Shown here in pieces: positions 52,674-63,672 of a stretch of 64,000 bases of DNA. The notes under the pieces were generated by a model that saw only the letters and a program-made list of their open reading frames with translations, did not search any database and was not told the origin of the DNA. The translations under genes were made by a program, and so were the position numbers. The stretch's first letter is position 1; every line of letters starts with the position of its first letter. Source of the stretch: Thaumatotibia leucotreta (lineage: Eukaryota; Arthropoda; Insecta; Lepidoptera; Tortricidae); the NCBI GenBank assembly GCA_025490895.1, contig JALPQI010001812.1:54451-118450 (forward strand). Reading direction: 5' to 3'.

Positions 52674-53056
52674 TTAGTTATTTGTAACGTTTCTCATTCT
52701 ATCCATTTCTTTTAATGCATCAACATTACAAGGTTTATTCGACGTCAACTTGGAGCAGTAAAGTTCTTCGATTTGAAGACCTGCTAAAGACCTAACTCGG
52801 CTTAAAGCTACATAAGCTTGACGAGCAGCGAACAATTTGGAGCCTAGATAAATAACAGCATGATCTACAGTAGTTCCCTGCATTTTATGCACAGTTGAAG
52901 CCCAAGATAAGACAATCGGGAGCATTCTTCTTTCAGCTGAGCCGTGATTAAATTTAGCAGGAAATTGAACTGATTTAGGGTGTATTATGTGAATGCCATC
53001 GTTACCAAAGTCTACGCGAACCGATGGTACATCGCTATCGTATAGTTGAGCACGTC
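52674..53056 (-). pseudogene. Helitron helicase, C-terminal part
   Basis: Reverse-strand frame of 127 codons and a stop. It contains WASTVHKMQGTTVDHAVIYL, which is the conserved helicase motif with the HK-x-QG signature, and QAYVALSRVRSLAGLQIEEL, the final Pif1/RecD-type motif. Residues upstream include FPAKFNHGSAERRMLPIVL. The Rep nuclease and the first helicase motifs are not in the window. The frame continues across the RTE insertion into 54587-54710. Confidence 0.88.
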
Positions 53057-53062
53057 TGTAAT

Positions 53063-54580
53063 CATCATCATCATCATCATATCAGCCGAAAGACGTCCAC
53101 TGCTGAACATAGGCCTTCCCCAAAGATTGCCACAATGACCGGTCCTGCGCCACCCGCATCCAGCGGACTCCTGCGACCTTCACCAGGTCATCGGTCCACC
53201 TTGTGGGGGGCCTACCCACGCTACGCCTTCCGGTACGTGGCCGCCACTCAAGAACCTTCCCGCCCCAACGGCCATCGGTTCTACGCTCAATATGCCCCGC
53301 CCACTGCCACTTTAGTTTAGCGATTCGGAGTGCTATTTCGGTTACTTTGGTTCTGCTGCGGATGGTCTCATTTTTAATCCGATCACGCAGAGAGACTCCT
53401 AGCATAGCCCTCTCCATTGCCCTTTGGGTGACATTGAGCCTTCTTATGAGGCCCATTGTAAGCGGCCACGTTTCAGTACCGTATGTCATCACTGGCAACA
53501 CACACTGATCAAAGACGGTATATTCGTCTTCAAACACCGCGGAATATTGGACGAAAATATGTGTCGTAGCTTCCCGAACGCTGCCCAACCGAGTCGGATT
53601 CGACGATTGACCTCTTTCTCGAAGCTGGACCTACCTAACTGGATAGTTTGTCTTAGGTATATATATTCGTCTACAACTTCGAGTGTAAAGTCTCCGATTA
53701 TTACGGGAGTTGGTGCTACATGGGAATTTGACATGATTTTCGTCTTATCCATGTTCATCCTAAGACCAACTCGCTTCGAGGCTTTACTGAGGTCAACGAG
53801 CATAGTACTTAAGTCCTCCAAGGTCTCAGCCAAGACTACTATATCGTCAGCGAATCGAAGGTGAGTGAGGTACTCGCCGTTTATGTTGATACCCAGCCTT
53901 CTCCAGTCCAGAGTCTTAAATACATCCTCCAGTGCAGCGGTAAACAGCTTAGGGGAGATGACATCTCCCTGCCTAACGCCCCGCTGCAGCAAAATAGGCT
54001 TCGAGCTCTGGTCTTGGAGTCGGACTGACATTGTGGCGTTCTCGTACAAACACTTCAACACCTCGATATAGCGGTAGTCGACTTGGCACCGTTGGAGAGA
54101 CTGTAGTACTGCCCAGGTTTCGATCGAATCGAAGGCTTTCTCGTAGTCCACAAACGCTAAACAGAGGGGCAGGTTATATTCTTCGGTCTTCTGTATAACC
54201 TGGCGAAGCGTATGGATGTGGTCTATGGTACTAAAGCCTCTTCGGAAACCGGCTTGTTCGGGGGGCTGGAAGTCATCAAGCCTGCGTGCAAGACAATTCG
54301 TACTGACTCTTGAAAACAGCTTATAGACATGGCTCAGAAGTGATATGGGTCGGTAGTTCTTCAATAAAGTGTTGTCACCTTTTTTGAAGAACAGTACCAC
54401 CACACCTCTGTTCCATGCCTTTGACGTTCTCCCTTCCAGTAAGACGGAATTGAACAACTCCTGAAGGGCCATAAGGACCGGTTTACCACCCGCCTTCAGA
54501 AGCTCAGCTGTAATTCCGTCCTCCCCAGGTGCCTTGTTATTTTTGAGCTGTTCAAGAGCCATTCTAATAATTCCTTCGTT
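53063..54580 (-). mobile_element. 5'-truncated RTE-clade LINE inserted in the Helitron helicase
   Basis: The 3' end is GCCTATGTTCAGCAGTGGAC..GGCTGAT then an ATG repeat on the reverse strand, typical of lepidopteran RTE. TGTAAT flanks both sides (53057-53062 and 54581-54586), a 6-bp target duplication. Only reverse transcriptase and C-terminal regions are present; the AP endonuclease is missing. Confidence 0.92.
53082..54580 (-). pseudogene. RTE reverse transcriptase, frameshifted
   Basis: Motifs in order: NNKAPGEDGITAELLKAGG, NYRPISLLSHVYKLFSRV, AGFRRGFSTIDHI, LAFVDYEKAFDS (catalytic D), LQRGVRQGDVISPKLF, LTHLRFADDIVVLAE (FADD catalytic pair), VDEYIYL. Near 53520 the frame shifts by one base and continues as TVFDQCVLPVMTYGTETW, QRAMERAMLGVSLRDRI, WAGHIERRTDGRWG and finally WMRVAQDRSLWQSLGKAYVQ to the stop. 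One frameshift plus 5' truncation make it inactive. Confidence 0.92.
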
Positions 54581-54586
54581 TGTAAT

Positions 54587-54710
54587 ACGGCCATATGATT
54601 TCAGTGATGTGACCTATTGCTCCATTCACAAGTCCCTTAGCAACGTCAACGTTAGACCTCAACATCAACATACCATTCAGCCCTGGGCACGTGCTCACCT
54701 TGGCATTGGG
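54587..54710 (-). pseudogene. Helitron helicase, upstream part
   Basis: Reverse frame includes GLNGMLMLRSNVDVAKGLVN and GAIGHITEIIWP, the Pif1-family segment with LMLR-N-D and K-G-L-V-N-G. It reads directly into the part at 52674-53056 if the RTE and one TGTAAT copy are removed. An in-frame stop at 54711 and the satellite beyond mark the break. Confidence 0.8.
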
Positions 54711-54760
54711 TCATCCATCCAATCAATCATATCTAATTAATATGGGACGAAAGCAAGAGA

Positions 54761-55813
54761 CTCGTCAAGACGAATCAAACGAGACCAAACTCGATGGGGT
54801 TGCCTCGTTTAATTACGGAGTTCCTATGGCCACCTTCCGGCTCCAACATCAGACCCTAGTTACCATATAGTATCAAAGTACTCGTCAAGACTAATCCAAT
54901 GAGCCCAAACTCGATGGGGTTGCGTCGTTTAATTACGGAGTTCCTATGGCCACCTTCCAACTCCAACATCAGACCCAGGTGACCATATAGTATCAAAGTA
55001 CTCGTCAAGACTAATCCAATGAGCTCAAACTCGATAGGGTTGCATCGTTTAATTACGGAGTTCCTATGGCCATCTTCCGGCTCCATCATCAGACCCTGGG
55101 TACCATATAGTATCAAAATACTCGTCAAGACTAATCCAATGAGCTCAAACTCGATAGGGTTGCATCGTTTGATTACGGAGTTCCTATGGCCACCTTCCGG
55201 CTCCATCATCAGACCCTGGTTACCATATAGTATCAAAGTACTCGTCAAAACTAATCCAATGAGCTCAAACTCGATAGGGTTGCATCGTTTAATTACGGAG
55301 TTCCTATGGCCACCTTCCGGCTCCATCATCAGACCCTGGTTACCATATAGTATCAAAGTACTCGTCAAGACTAATCCAATGAGCTCAAACTCGATAGGGT
55401 TGCATCGTTTAATTACGGAGTTCCTATGGCCACCTTCCGGCTCCATCATCAGACCCTGGTTACCATATAGTATCAAAGTACTCGTCAAGACTAATCCAAT
55501 GAGCTCAAACTCGATAGGGTTGCATCGTTTAATTACGGAGTTCCTATGGCCACCTTCCGGCTCCATCATCAGATGCTGGTTACCATATAGTATCAAAGTA
55601 CTCGTCAAGACTAATCCAATGTGCTCAAACTCGATAGGGTTGCATCGTTTAATTACGGAGTTCCTATGGCCACCTTCCGGCTCCATCATCAGACCCTGGT
55701 TACCATATAGTATCAAAGTACTTGTCAAAACGAATCTAATGAGCTCAAACTCGATAGGGTTGCATCATTTAATTACGGAGTTCCTATGGCCACCTTCCAG
55801 CTCCATCATCAGA
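54761..55813. repeat. Minisatellite, nine units of exactly 120 bp
   Basis: Units start CTCGTCAAGAC at 54761, 54881, 55001, 55121, 55241, 55361, 55481, 55601 and 55721 (the last cut to 93 bases). No indels between units. Central units are nearly identical, outer units more diverged (for example CGATGGGGTTGC against CGATAGGGTTGC). Because 120 is a multiple of three, long open frames of 290 and 301 codons exist on both strands; they are by-products. Confidence 0.97.
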
Positions 55814-55990
55814 TCAGCTCTATATCACAATAACATTGCATTGTCATCCGATGTGTACATGCATTCTAAATTTCAGCTCAATCGGAAACCGGGAAGTGGA
55901 TCAAATTTAAGTTGCAAGATTTGATTACAGAACGACAGACAACGGGACAGGTGAAACTAAATAAAAGCTTGTAAAATAGTTTCGACTTTT
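55814..55990. repeat. Segment following the minisatellite, possible element end
   Basis: TTTCAGCTCAATCGGAAACC, GGGAAGTGGATCAAATTTAA, GTTGCAAGATTTGATTACAG and AAACTAAATAAAAGCTTG form a block I have the impression of seeing widely in Lepidoptera. The AAAAGCTTG end resembles TAAAAGCTTG in the 52223-52508 arm. No assignment. Confidence 0.4.
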
Positions 55991-56397
55991 ACTTGTGCGC
56001 TGTGCGTAGATATAACAGTTAATGTTTAGGTCTTGACATATTTTATTGACTGACATACATGTATACCTACTTATATTTTTATAGTAAATATTGATTATTT
56101 TAATTATTACACACATATTTACCCTAGCAATTTATAATGTTCATAAATACGGCGTGTGTATTTTATACGGGATATAGTTATCGTTTTGTGATCGTAGAAA
56201 TCATGGTATATACGTAGGTAAATAGGTTCCCTAGATCCTATTTTAAGCATCATTAAAATATACGCCCGTAATAAATAGCTACGCACTCTGTACGTGCGCC
56301 TCATGCGCCTACCAAGATGTGATTTCTTTACTAATAAAATTGATTTTTAAATACCTAATGTTTTATTTAATTGATTGTATCTGACGTGTTCATTAGG
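55991..56397. other. No gene or repeat recognised
   Basis: AT-rich sequence only. Confidence 0.35.
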
Positions 56398-56456
56398 ATG
56401 TGTAGGAGAAATCGACGAAAGCTAGGCTTCAACTTCGCTTCGTCGCTCCTACTTAT
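56398..56456. repeat. Small inverted repeat, GTAGGAGAAATCGACGAAGC
   Basis: GTAGGAGAAATCGACGAAAGC and GCTTCGTCGCTCCTAC (first 20 bases compared) pair with one bulge around a 20-base loop. Confidence 0.65.
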
Positions 56457-56528
56457 TAGTTTTTTTGAACTTAACCTTACTGTCTAGGTTTTACCCTGAT
56501 CTGCCTCTTTGATTTGATTTCTAAGTTT

Positions 56529-57150
56529 ATGCTAATCCATATTAGGATAAATAAAGTTATATTAAATAATGTTATGCATATTTCAATTATGCATAATCAG
56601 TAATATGCGTATTAAGCATTATGGAATTTTATTATTTTGCCTATTCAATATTATGCTTAATTATTTATGCCAAATCCGTTATGCGAATTCATATTATGAC
56701 TATTGATATTAGGCATATTAAAGGGGACCCGACGGGGGTCTGCAACGCAGACCCCCTATTCTGCGTAGTTTAGGCGCCTCGCGCCTGGACAACACACTAA
56801 CCTAACCTAACCTAATTTATCTGTAGATATTAGATAGTAACGCATTTTAATATTTTAGTTTCAAGAGACCCGCAACAGAATAAAAGAACATTCTAAAATA
56901 TGTAAAATACTCAATAACTAAAATTATGGTTTCCGAAATATGTATGGCTAGTAACCATTAGTCCAAACAGTAATATGCGTAGTATACATTAGGCAAATAT
57001 AAATTAGTCCAAGTTAAATTATTACAAAACTTTAATATGCGAACAAAGTAGTATGCCGAAATAATTACTATGCGACAGTACATTTATGCTAATACAAATT
57101 ATGCGAAGAAAAGTATACCAAAATAGAATAGCCTAAAAAAGATTATGCGA
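56529..57150 (+). repeat. Quasi-periodic ~15-base motif array with a GC-rich core
   Basis: Left array 56529-56722 and right array about 56926-57150 break into units of 14-17 bases that mostly start ATGC and end ATT, for example ATGCATATTTCAATT, ATGCGAATTCATATT, ATGCTAATACAAATT, ATGCGAAGAAAAGT. Some units start AGGC, ATAC or AGTC. I count about 26 units, all in the same direction on both sides of the core. No ORF above chance. Confidence 0.75.
56734..56816. repeat. GC-rich core: two hairpins and CCTAA triplet
   Basis: GGGGGTCTGC and GCAGACCCCC around AAC; AGGCGC and GCGCCT around CTC; then CTAACCTAACCTAACCTAA. Compare the core at 19743-19860. Confidence 0.85.
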
Positions 57151-57476
57151 CCAGAAGGTATACCCGTAGTGCATATTCTTGGGGGAGTCATTTGTCCAGC
57201 ATTCCGGCTGTCCGGCAGTCTTCCGGCTGAAATTATGAAGATAACGAGGGATTTCTTATGTCAGACGATGAAACATTGCGCATTGCAGCTCGATTCAAGC
57301 TTAAACGATTCAAAAGCGCTCGTTGCTGGGCCTAACTAATTGAATAAAGAATATGACTTTGAATCCTATTTTTTTTAATTGCCGAGAAAATATTGCATTA
57401 ATGTAAAATAACTTAATTATACAGGATGAGGGAGCCACTCATAAAACGTGGTGGAAATTATAGAGTGCCCCACGGC
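57151..57476. other. No gene recognised
   Basis: A 64-codon ORF without features. Confidence 0.35.
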
Positions 57477-57520
57477 AAAGCGTGACACACTAAATATACG
57501 TAGTTAGTGTGTCACGCTTT
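57477..57520. repeat. Perfect 17-base-arm hairpin
   Basis: AAAGCGTGACACACTAA and complement around ATATACGTAG. Confidence 0.85.
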
Positions 57521-58204
57521 AATAGGTGGTCATCAAATTGCCAACTGTTGGTACGCGGAAGGCAGTGTATAAGTAGTTAGATAGCTGTATTTATGTTCGT
57601 TATACTTTTCATTATATTTTATTCTATGAAGTCTTTAGAAGCCAAACCTAGGTTAATAAAAAATTGGTACAGATTCTTTTCTTCGTTTGACTACAATCTA
57701 CATATTACTTGTAACTCGTTGTTTTTTCTGATAAGTTCTTTGCAACAAAGCATTGATAAACATTAATGTTTTATTCCACGTGTCATCTGTAATACAAGCT
57801 CTTAGTACGAGCCGGCTCAGTTTTTCAACAGAACTCTGAATATGTTCGAATGTTGTATTGTCTATTTGTTTCGAATAAGTGAAAAAGTACGCACTTATCA
57901 TTTCGAAATATATATTTAACAGTAGATATTTTGTTGTTTTTGTATTCCTTTGACTGAGAAACCGCTTTTACTTTTATTGTTATGGGTGGTCTCCTTAAGA
58001 TACTGTTGTACAACATGATCAGTATATGAATTTCATCGCGGTTCTGTCTGATCGCGGATTGCCTAAACGTTGCGTCTAAGTATGCCGCGACCTGAACTGG
58101 TTCACTAATGTTGCTGTTTGGATTCGGATCGCCACTTTTTTAATGTTCGTTCTTTTACCGACATTCACTGTTACCGGGCTTGTCCGCCCATTCCAGATTT
58201 CTTC
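57521..58204. other. No supported gene
   Basis: Overlapping reverse ORFs at 57698-57901 and 57825-58016 (67 and 63 codons) have no recognisable domain. Confidence 0.35.
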
Positions 58205-58305
58205 GGTATCTAGCAAAAAGGACCTTATTGTCGACAGCGCTTACGTCACGCAACATTGATAACGACAGTGTACCGTCGACAATAAGGTCCCTTTTGATAG
58301 ATAAC
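58205..58305. repeat. MITE, AAGGACCTTATTGTCGAC palindrome
   Basis: GTATCTAGCAAAAAGGACCT..TTGTCGAC at left and GTCGACAATAAGGTCCCTTT..GATAGATAAC at right, about 30-base arms with three mismatches. Confidence 0.85.
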
Positions 58306-58456
58306 ATCATTTCCTGCCTGTCTCGGAAGTATTTAGATCCTCTTAATGCGCTGGACTGATGACCGACGTAGCACTAAAGAGGTATGTGCAAATATTGACA
58401 AAGTAGTGTTATTTCATTTTACTAACACTTATAGGTACGATTAATAGATTCCAACG

Positions 58457-59125
58457 ACGTCCAATTCCGATGTCACCTAGAGGGAAAAGCTACGCTGGCA
58501 TCCAAAAAGCTCGGTGTGCTCAATAAAGCGAGGGGATACTTTACTCTGGGGCAAAGACTTCTGTTATATAAGTCGCAAGTCAGACCCCATATGGAGTATT
58601 GCTGTCACCTCTGGGTAGGAGCACCTGTATACCAGCTTGCACCCTTTGACTCGGTTCAGAGACGAGCTGTCCGAATAGTCGACGATCCCAGACTCACAGG
58701 CGGTATTGAACCCTTAAGTCTAAGGAGAGACTTCGCCTCCTTATGTGTGTTCTATCGTCTGTACAATGGGTTGTGCTCTGAAGAACTGTTCGACATGATG
58801 CCAACGTCCACTTTTCATCATCGCACCGCTCGCCACCGACTGGGCGCTCATCCTCACACCTTGCAACCTAAATGGTCGCGCACCGTGCGGTTTCAGAGGA
58901 ACTTCCTCCCGCGGACGGTCCGTCTGTGGAATGAGCTCCCTGCCGAGGTTTTCCCCGTTGGACTACAGTATGGGGTTCTTCAAAAGAGGAGTGTACACGT
59001 TCTTATTGGGTCGGCAACGCGCATGTGACATCCCTGGGGTTGCGTGCGCCCATAGGCTACGGTGACTGCTTTCCATCAGGCGGGCCGTATGCTTGTTTGC
59101 CACCGACGTGGTATTAAAAAAAAAA
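58457..59125 (+). pseudogene. Jockey-like LINE, C-terminal fragment with A-tail
   Basis: Open frame of about 190 codons with KLGVLNKARGYFTLGQRLLL, SQVRPHMEYCCHLWVGAP, VQRRAVRIVDDP and FLPRTVRLWNELPAEVF, the C-terminal region after the RT domain in jockey/BS-type LINEs. Near 58965 a one-base shift moves the ending (MGFFKRGVYTFLLGRQRACD) to another frame. The 3' UTR has CATCAGGCGGGCCGTATGCT and TGTTTGCCACCGACGTGGTA before 12 A residues at about 59115. The reverse transcriptase itself is absent. Confidence 0.88.
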
Positions 59126-59412
59126 AACAATTTTAAAGTTGTTCATATTTGAATTTGTTGCTGTACTCGTACTCGTACCATCACCTAGCTGACCTTTCAA
59201 ACACTTTTTTTCACACTGTAATAAGGGTCATGAACTCATTTTACTGTGTTGGCGTTTGTACACCCACCTGCTATAATATTTGTATGTTCTTGACTCATTG
59301 AGTCATCTGATAAAAAAGACGCTGTTAAATTCTGGCTCGTCTCTGTTTGCGGAACCGTAATGAAATGTTTGTTCACGAGCAGCCTTTAAAATGGCATAAT
59401 AATAATGTTGTG
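59126..59412. other. No gene or repeat recognised
   Basis: Nothing identified. Confidence 0.35.
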
Positions 59413-59598
59413 TTAAGGTCTATCGTCAGTGTCTAGCTCAAATGGCCAAAACGGAAGACCAGCGCTGGCTCTGCTGGAAAAATGCTGAGTTTTGGCCATT
59501 TCGAGACAAAATTTCGTATTTACTGTTTTGTTTTCTTTGTACTGTGTTCTTGTCTCGAATAAACGTTTTTCTTTCTTTCTTTCTTTCTTTCTTCTTTA
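59413..59598 (+). repeat. LINE 3' end with TTTC-repeat tail
   Basis: GTCTATCGTCAGTGTCTAGC, GGAAGACCAGCGCTGGCTCT and CTTGTCTCGAATAAACGTTT precede six TTTC units. ATGGCCAAAAC and GTTTTGGCCAT-like motifs are inverted within it. I associate this 3' UTR style with lepidopteran non-LTR elements; clade not assigned. Confidence 0.6.
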
Positions 59599-61300
59599 AT
59601 CACAAACAGTCTTTTGGTCATACGACCCGAATTTTGAACAAATTATTTAAGTACGACCAAAATAAACATCAAAATTCTGAAAGATCCCAGACTCCTCGAT
59701 GAACCGTTCATTACGCTGGAATGCAACGGTTATATTTTAACATACTTTTAACTGTTACGTCTCAATTATTATCATTATTGTCTTAGTTACTCAGCCGTCG
59801 ACGAATCCGGGTCGTCATAATTGCATATGATGGACAAACATCCGTCAGATATTAACAACCAATCTTGATTAAGTACTACTGGCTTGGTATGTTATATTAT
59901 ATCGTCACAAAGTTCACACTACTAATTCGCTGCAGACAGACCAGTGTAAGCAAGTATAATATAATCTTTAGGTATCACATTTATTTGGAGCTGATTCGAA
60001 AATTTTACATTAACTTGTAACTGTTGTGATTTTGATTAAAAATAATCGGAATATACATAAAGTTGAGAATACCCGACGTCTGTAAGCCCCGTGCCCCACC
60101 TCGTCAGTTAAAGGTTATCTAATTCCGGCGTAGGTCTTTATTATTAAGGACCAAAGTGGTCAAATCAATCAAATCTTTTTGAGATACTTGGAGGCGACGT
60201 TTGGAGAACGTGCACGTTTGATTTTACTATTGTGATCAGCATTTACATAAGTATACGGTATCATTTATGCGATGATGAGTTTTTAGGTTATTGTGCCTCT
60301 CCTAAATATTTTTGATGAGTGTCGTTATATTATTACTAGTTTCGTCATGATAATTTTTGTTTTTAAAATCGGACTTATTGTCTTCTTGAGATCCTTGATT
60401 TCTGGAGGCGGTAACCTCTTTTTTTTTCATGTCAAAGGCAAACTTTCCTAATATTTTCCGTAACAGGGATTCTCAAACCAAATTCCTAGTCGATAAATGA
60501 CTAATGACTTCATTAGTCTCGTATTTGACAAAAAGGGCATTTAAATACTGTTGCTCCGTTCTAAATAGGAATGTGTTCATACTATTTTTTCCCGAATGGT
60601 GATTCAACAAAACCAGGGGTCAAATTATAATTGGGATTAACATACAATCAAGTACGGAATGGTTTACGAATACAGATCGTAATTGGTCAATCTGTTGTAT
60701 AACGCGGTTCTTTGTATTTACATGTGGTGCCCTGCATTCAAGCATCTGCTGTTTTGATTGATCTGGTTTACTTTACTGTAATTAGGGTTATTGTACGTTT
60801 TGCAAGTACGATTGCCATGATATATATACATACCACAGCTCTAGTCTTATGATTTAAAAGATTTATTTTAGGTACTAAATAAATAGTAATTTGTACCTAT
60901 CAACATTTTTTTGCAATAGCTGAACTTCCAACTACTCTGACCATTGTAAATGATGCCCGATTTTTTAACTACTTTTATCTCAGAGATTTCCTTTTCACAT
61001 CAACCACGGAATCATAATCATTCTACCATATCAGGAAATATTGATGCAATTAGTAATTAGCAATTTTTTTATTCGAAATCAAAGTTCGAATGATAAATTT
61101 TCAGATTACGTTTATCTATTTTATCTGTTTCTAGAAGTATGTGTTGTTAATTCGCTGACTGTGTCGTCATCGTCAAGTACAAGAATAAAGAAATGGCATG
61201 TCTCTTAGTAAGGAAATGCACTTATTGATGAATCAATGATCTCTCCATTGTAGGTGGCGTGCGTTGAACAATCACATTGATTGCGATGAAGCGATGATAT
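59599..61300. other. 1.7 kb with no gene or repeat recognised
   Basis: AT-rich; chance ORFs only. Confidence 0.4.
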
Positions 61301-61308
61301 ATCCCGAG

Positions 61309-62885
61309 TAGGGCTGCCAACCAAAGATCATAGATATGCGGTACATTCGCGAATAAATTGCGGGACTTGGCCATAAAATGCGGGACAGATAGGTTCAATT
61401 TAGATGCACCTAATGCACCCAACGCAATCATCCATATTTTGGCAGTATACACGTTCAGTGCACGGTGCTCGCAGGCTGTAGTCGCGGACGTCGCGGTACA
61501 TTCAAATTCATATGACGCAATCTTAAATTGCTCTCATTTACGAATTCATATTATTATTTTAGTATTCCCTGAAAAGCGGGACAATCGGCGTCCCACGCGA
61601 ACTTTTTGCGGGACGCATACTTATAAAAACGAATTGGATTTTTATGAGAATAATGTAGTTAAGGAATAAGTAAACACAAAGAATTTTGGAGATTGTAATT
61701 ATGAGATTATTTAATTTATTGTTTTATTTTTACTTGTTCTTATATTTACGTTTCGATCTTATCATTTTTATTTTACTCTTTTTCTTTATAGGAATGAATT
61801 TTATTTTTGTGATAATAATGTAATCAATCATATAAAGAATTTTAGAGATTGTAATTATGAGATGATTTAATTTATTGTTTTAGTTTTACTTGTTTTTATA
61901 TAAAATATTAAGTTATTAATTTTGCTCAGCTCCCTTTTATTTTTAATAGAAATAAATTGTATTCTTATGAACTATTTAGTTCAATTTTAACTAATGACTT
62001 AAATTGAATTTTAAGTACATTATGTATTAATTTTATAGAACGTCTTACCAAATCCAATGTAAATTTTTCTCATCTTGCAATAAAATTTTATTCATTTTTT
62101 TGTAAAGAAAGTTAACGCTAAGAGGTTGTAATTAACTTAATACTTCAATAATATGTTATTGTTTGTTTGAAAATAGTGAGTTAGGCGAAGTAAAGCTAAT
62201 CCTATATTATAATTTATTATTTTCTTTTTGAAAAAAAAAGGGAATTGTCATGTTATTATATTGTGCATGTGGAGGGTGGATGAACAATTGATAAATAAAA
62301 CAGTCTAAAAGCAGCACTCGTCTTTGACTCACGTTCCCTTTGCTCCTACATACTTAACACATACAATACTTTTTCTACGACCACACATTTAAATAAAGTT
62401 GTAAAATTGAGAAATATTCTCAGTCAAACACAATTTTATTAATCATCAAGGTCGGGCGGGAGACGTCAAAATTAAAAAAGAAAGCTCCTCTATGGTTTAC
62501 TGTTCATCTGAATTATTTTATTAAATTAGTTTGGCAGCCATGTCTTTCATTAAGTCTTGTATATACGAGGTGTCTTAAAATGCAAAAAACGCACTGGCGT
62601 GTAAACCCGAATGCGTTTATAGGGAATAGACAATATAGACTTATCTTGACATCTGTAAGGTCGGGGCTTAAAGGTGTGATCACGACCCATGTAAATGACA
62701 AATAAAAGTACCTACGGTAGTAGAAAAAAGTAATAAAAATGCTTATTTATACACTTACTTCAATAAAGAATAGTCTTTGACTTTAAGATAGTCGCAAATT
62801 TGACCTAAATAAGTTTACTTTAACGCAAACAAAAAAACCCCAGAAACGGGACGTCCCGCATATAGCGGGACAGTTGGCAGCCCTA
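61309..62885. mobile_element. Non-autonomous hAT element
   Basis: 13-base inverted ends TAGGGCTGCCAAC at 61309-61321 and 62873-62885, and an exact 8-bp target duplication ATCCCGAG (61301-61308, 62886-62893), the hAT hallmark. Subterminal GCGGGAC or CGGGAC motifs appear at least three times near the left and three near the right end in both orientations, probably transposase sites. The AT-rich interior has no transposase ORF but carries a ~70-base direct repeat (61678 and 61834, AAAGAATTTT(G/A)GAGATT). Confidence 0.93.
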
Positions 62886-62893
62886 ATCCCGAG

Positions 62894-63672
62894 TCACGAC
62901 TGAGCTGTATAGGAAGTAGTGAAATGTATTGGTGAAATCGTCGCACGATGCACGTGGTCCGCCTTGTTTTAAATTCATTAAATCAAATGATTCGTTATTC
63001 AAGTATGTCTAGTAACAAGCACTTTTAAATCGTCATACTCTCATACTCAATAGCAAGATTATAAAAAACTAAACTAATTCCAGTTCTAACTCTACACCAC
63101 TAAACTGAGAAGAACGGGTAAGAAACTAGACTTCCTTATTTATTTAATATACGAGTATTCCGAGTATTGAGGTCGTTTTATTATTGGATTAAATTACTTG
63201 ACCGTCACTGGAAGCTTTATAATTGAGAGAGCATATCCGTTTCCGTCGAATTATCACCAGCAAAGTGCTTTATTTGACTCGTTTTCATAGACAGTGGCGA
63301 CACCTGGCGGCCGAATCATCTTTAGACCAAGTATTTAAAAGATGTCCGGTGATCAATTTGTCATTGGCGATTTGTTTCCCGTCGAACACGTGCGCAGAAC
63401 GTCAGCTACCCTGACCTTGCGACCGTTATAAGTTTTGAACGTAAAAATAAGATTTTTACTCGTGAGTTTTTTGAACAACTACGTTGTTAAAAGTGTGTTA
63501 AATCATAAAAGGTGCTCACGTAAGTACCCGATTCCTAATATTTGCAGTAGTGCGTGGTCTTTCCTATTTTAACAGTTTTTCTGTTCGGACCACCACGTTA
63601 TCAATTTATTTTTGTAAATACCAGTTATATGTGTTTTATTTGCATAAGATTAATACGATAAATTTTTTAGAA
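62894..63672. other. Leader region before the terminal ORF
   Basis: CAGTGGCGACACCTGGCGGC at 63292 and GAACACGTGCGCAGAACGTC near 63385 are GC-richer than the surroundings. If the following ORF is a retroelement gag, this could be its LTR or 5' UTR, but the matching repeat would lie outside the window. Confidence 0.3.

Noticed and set aside
54761..55813. CRISPR-like array
   Set aside because: Units are contiguous 120-bp repeats without unique spacers, in a eukaryotic context; a minisatellite.
54856..55924. Long ORFs of 290 (reverse) and 301 (forward) codons
   Set aside because: Both arise from stop-free frames in the 120-bp tandem repeat, overlap on opposite strands and run into unrelated sequence.
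56797..56816. Telomere or interstitial telomeric array
   Set aside because: Only three to four CCTAA units, inside a repeat core, far too short for a telomeric block.
57698..58016. Overlapping 67- and 63-codon reverse ORFs
   Set aside because: Considered as receptor-like exon pieces, but no conserved motif or splice sites support this.
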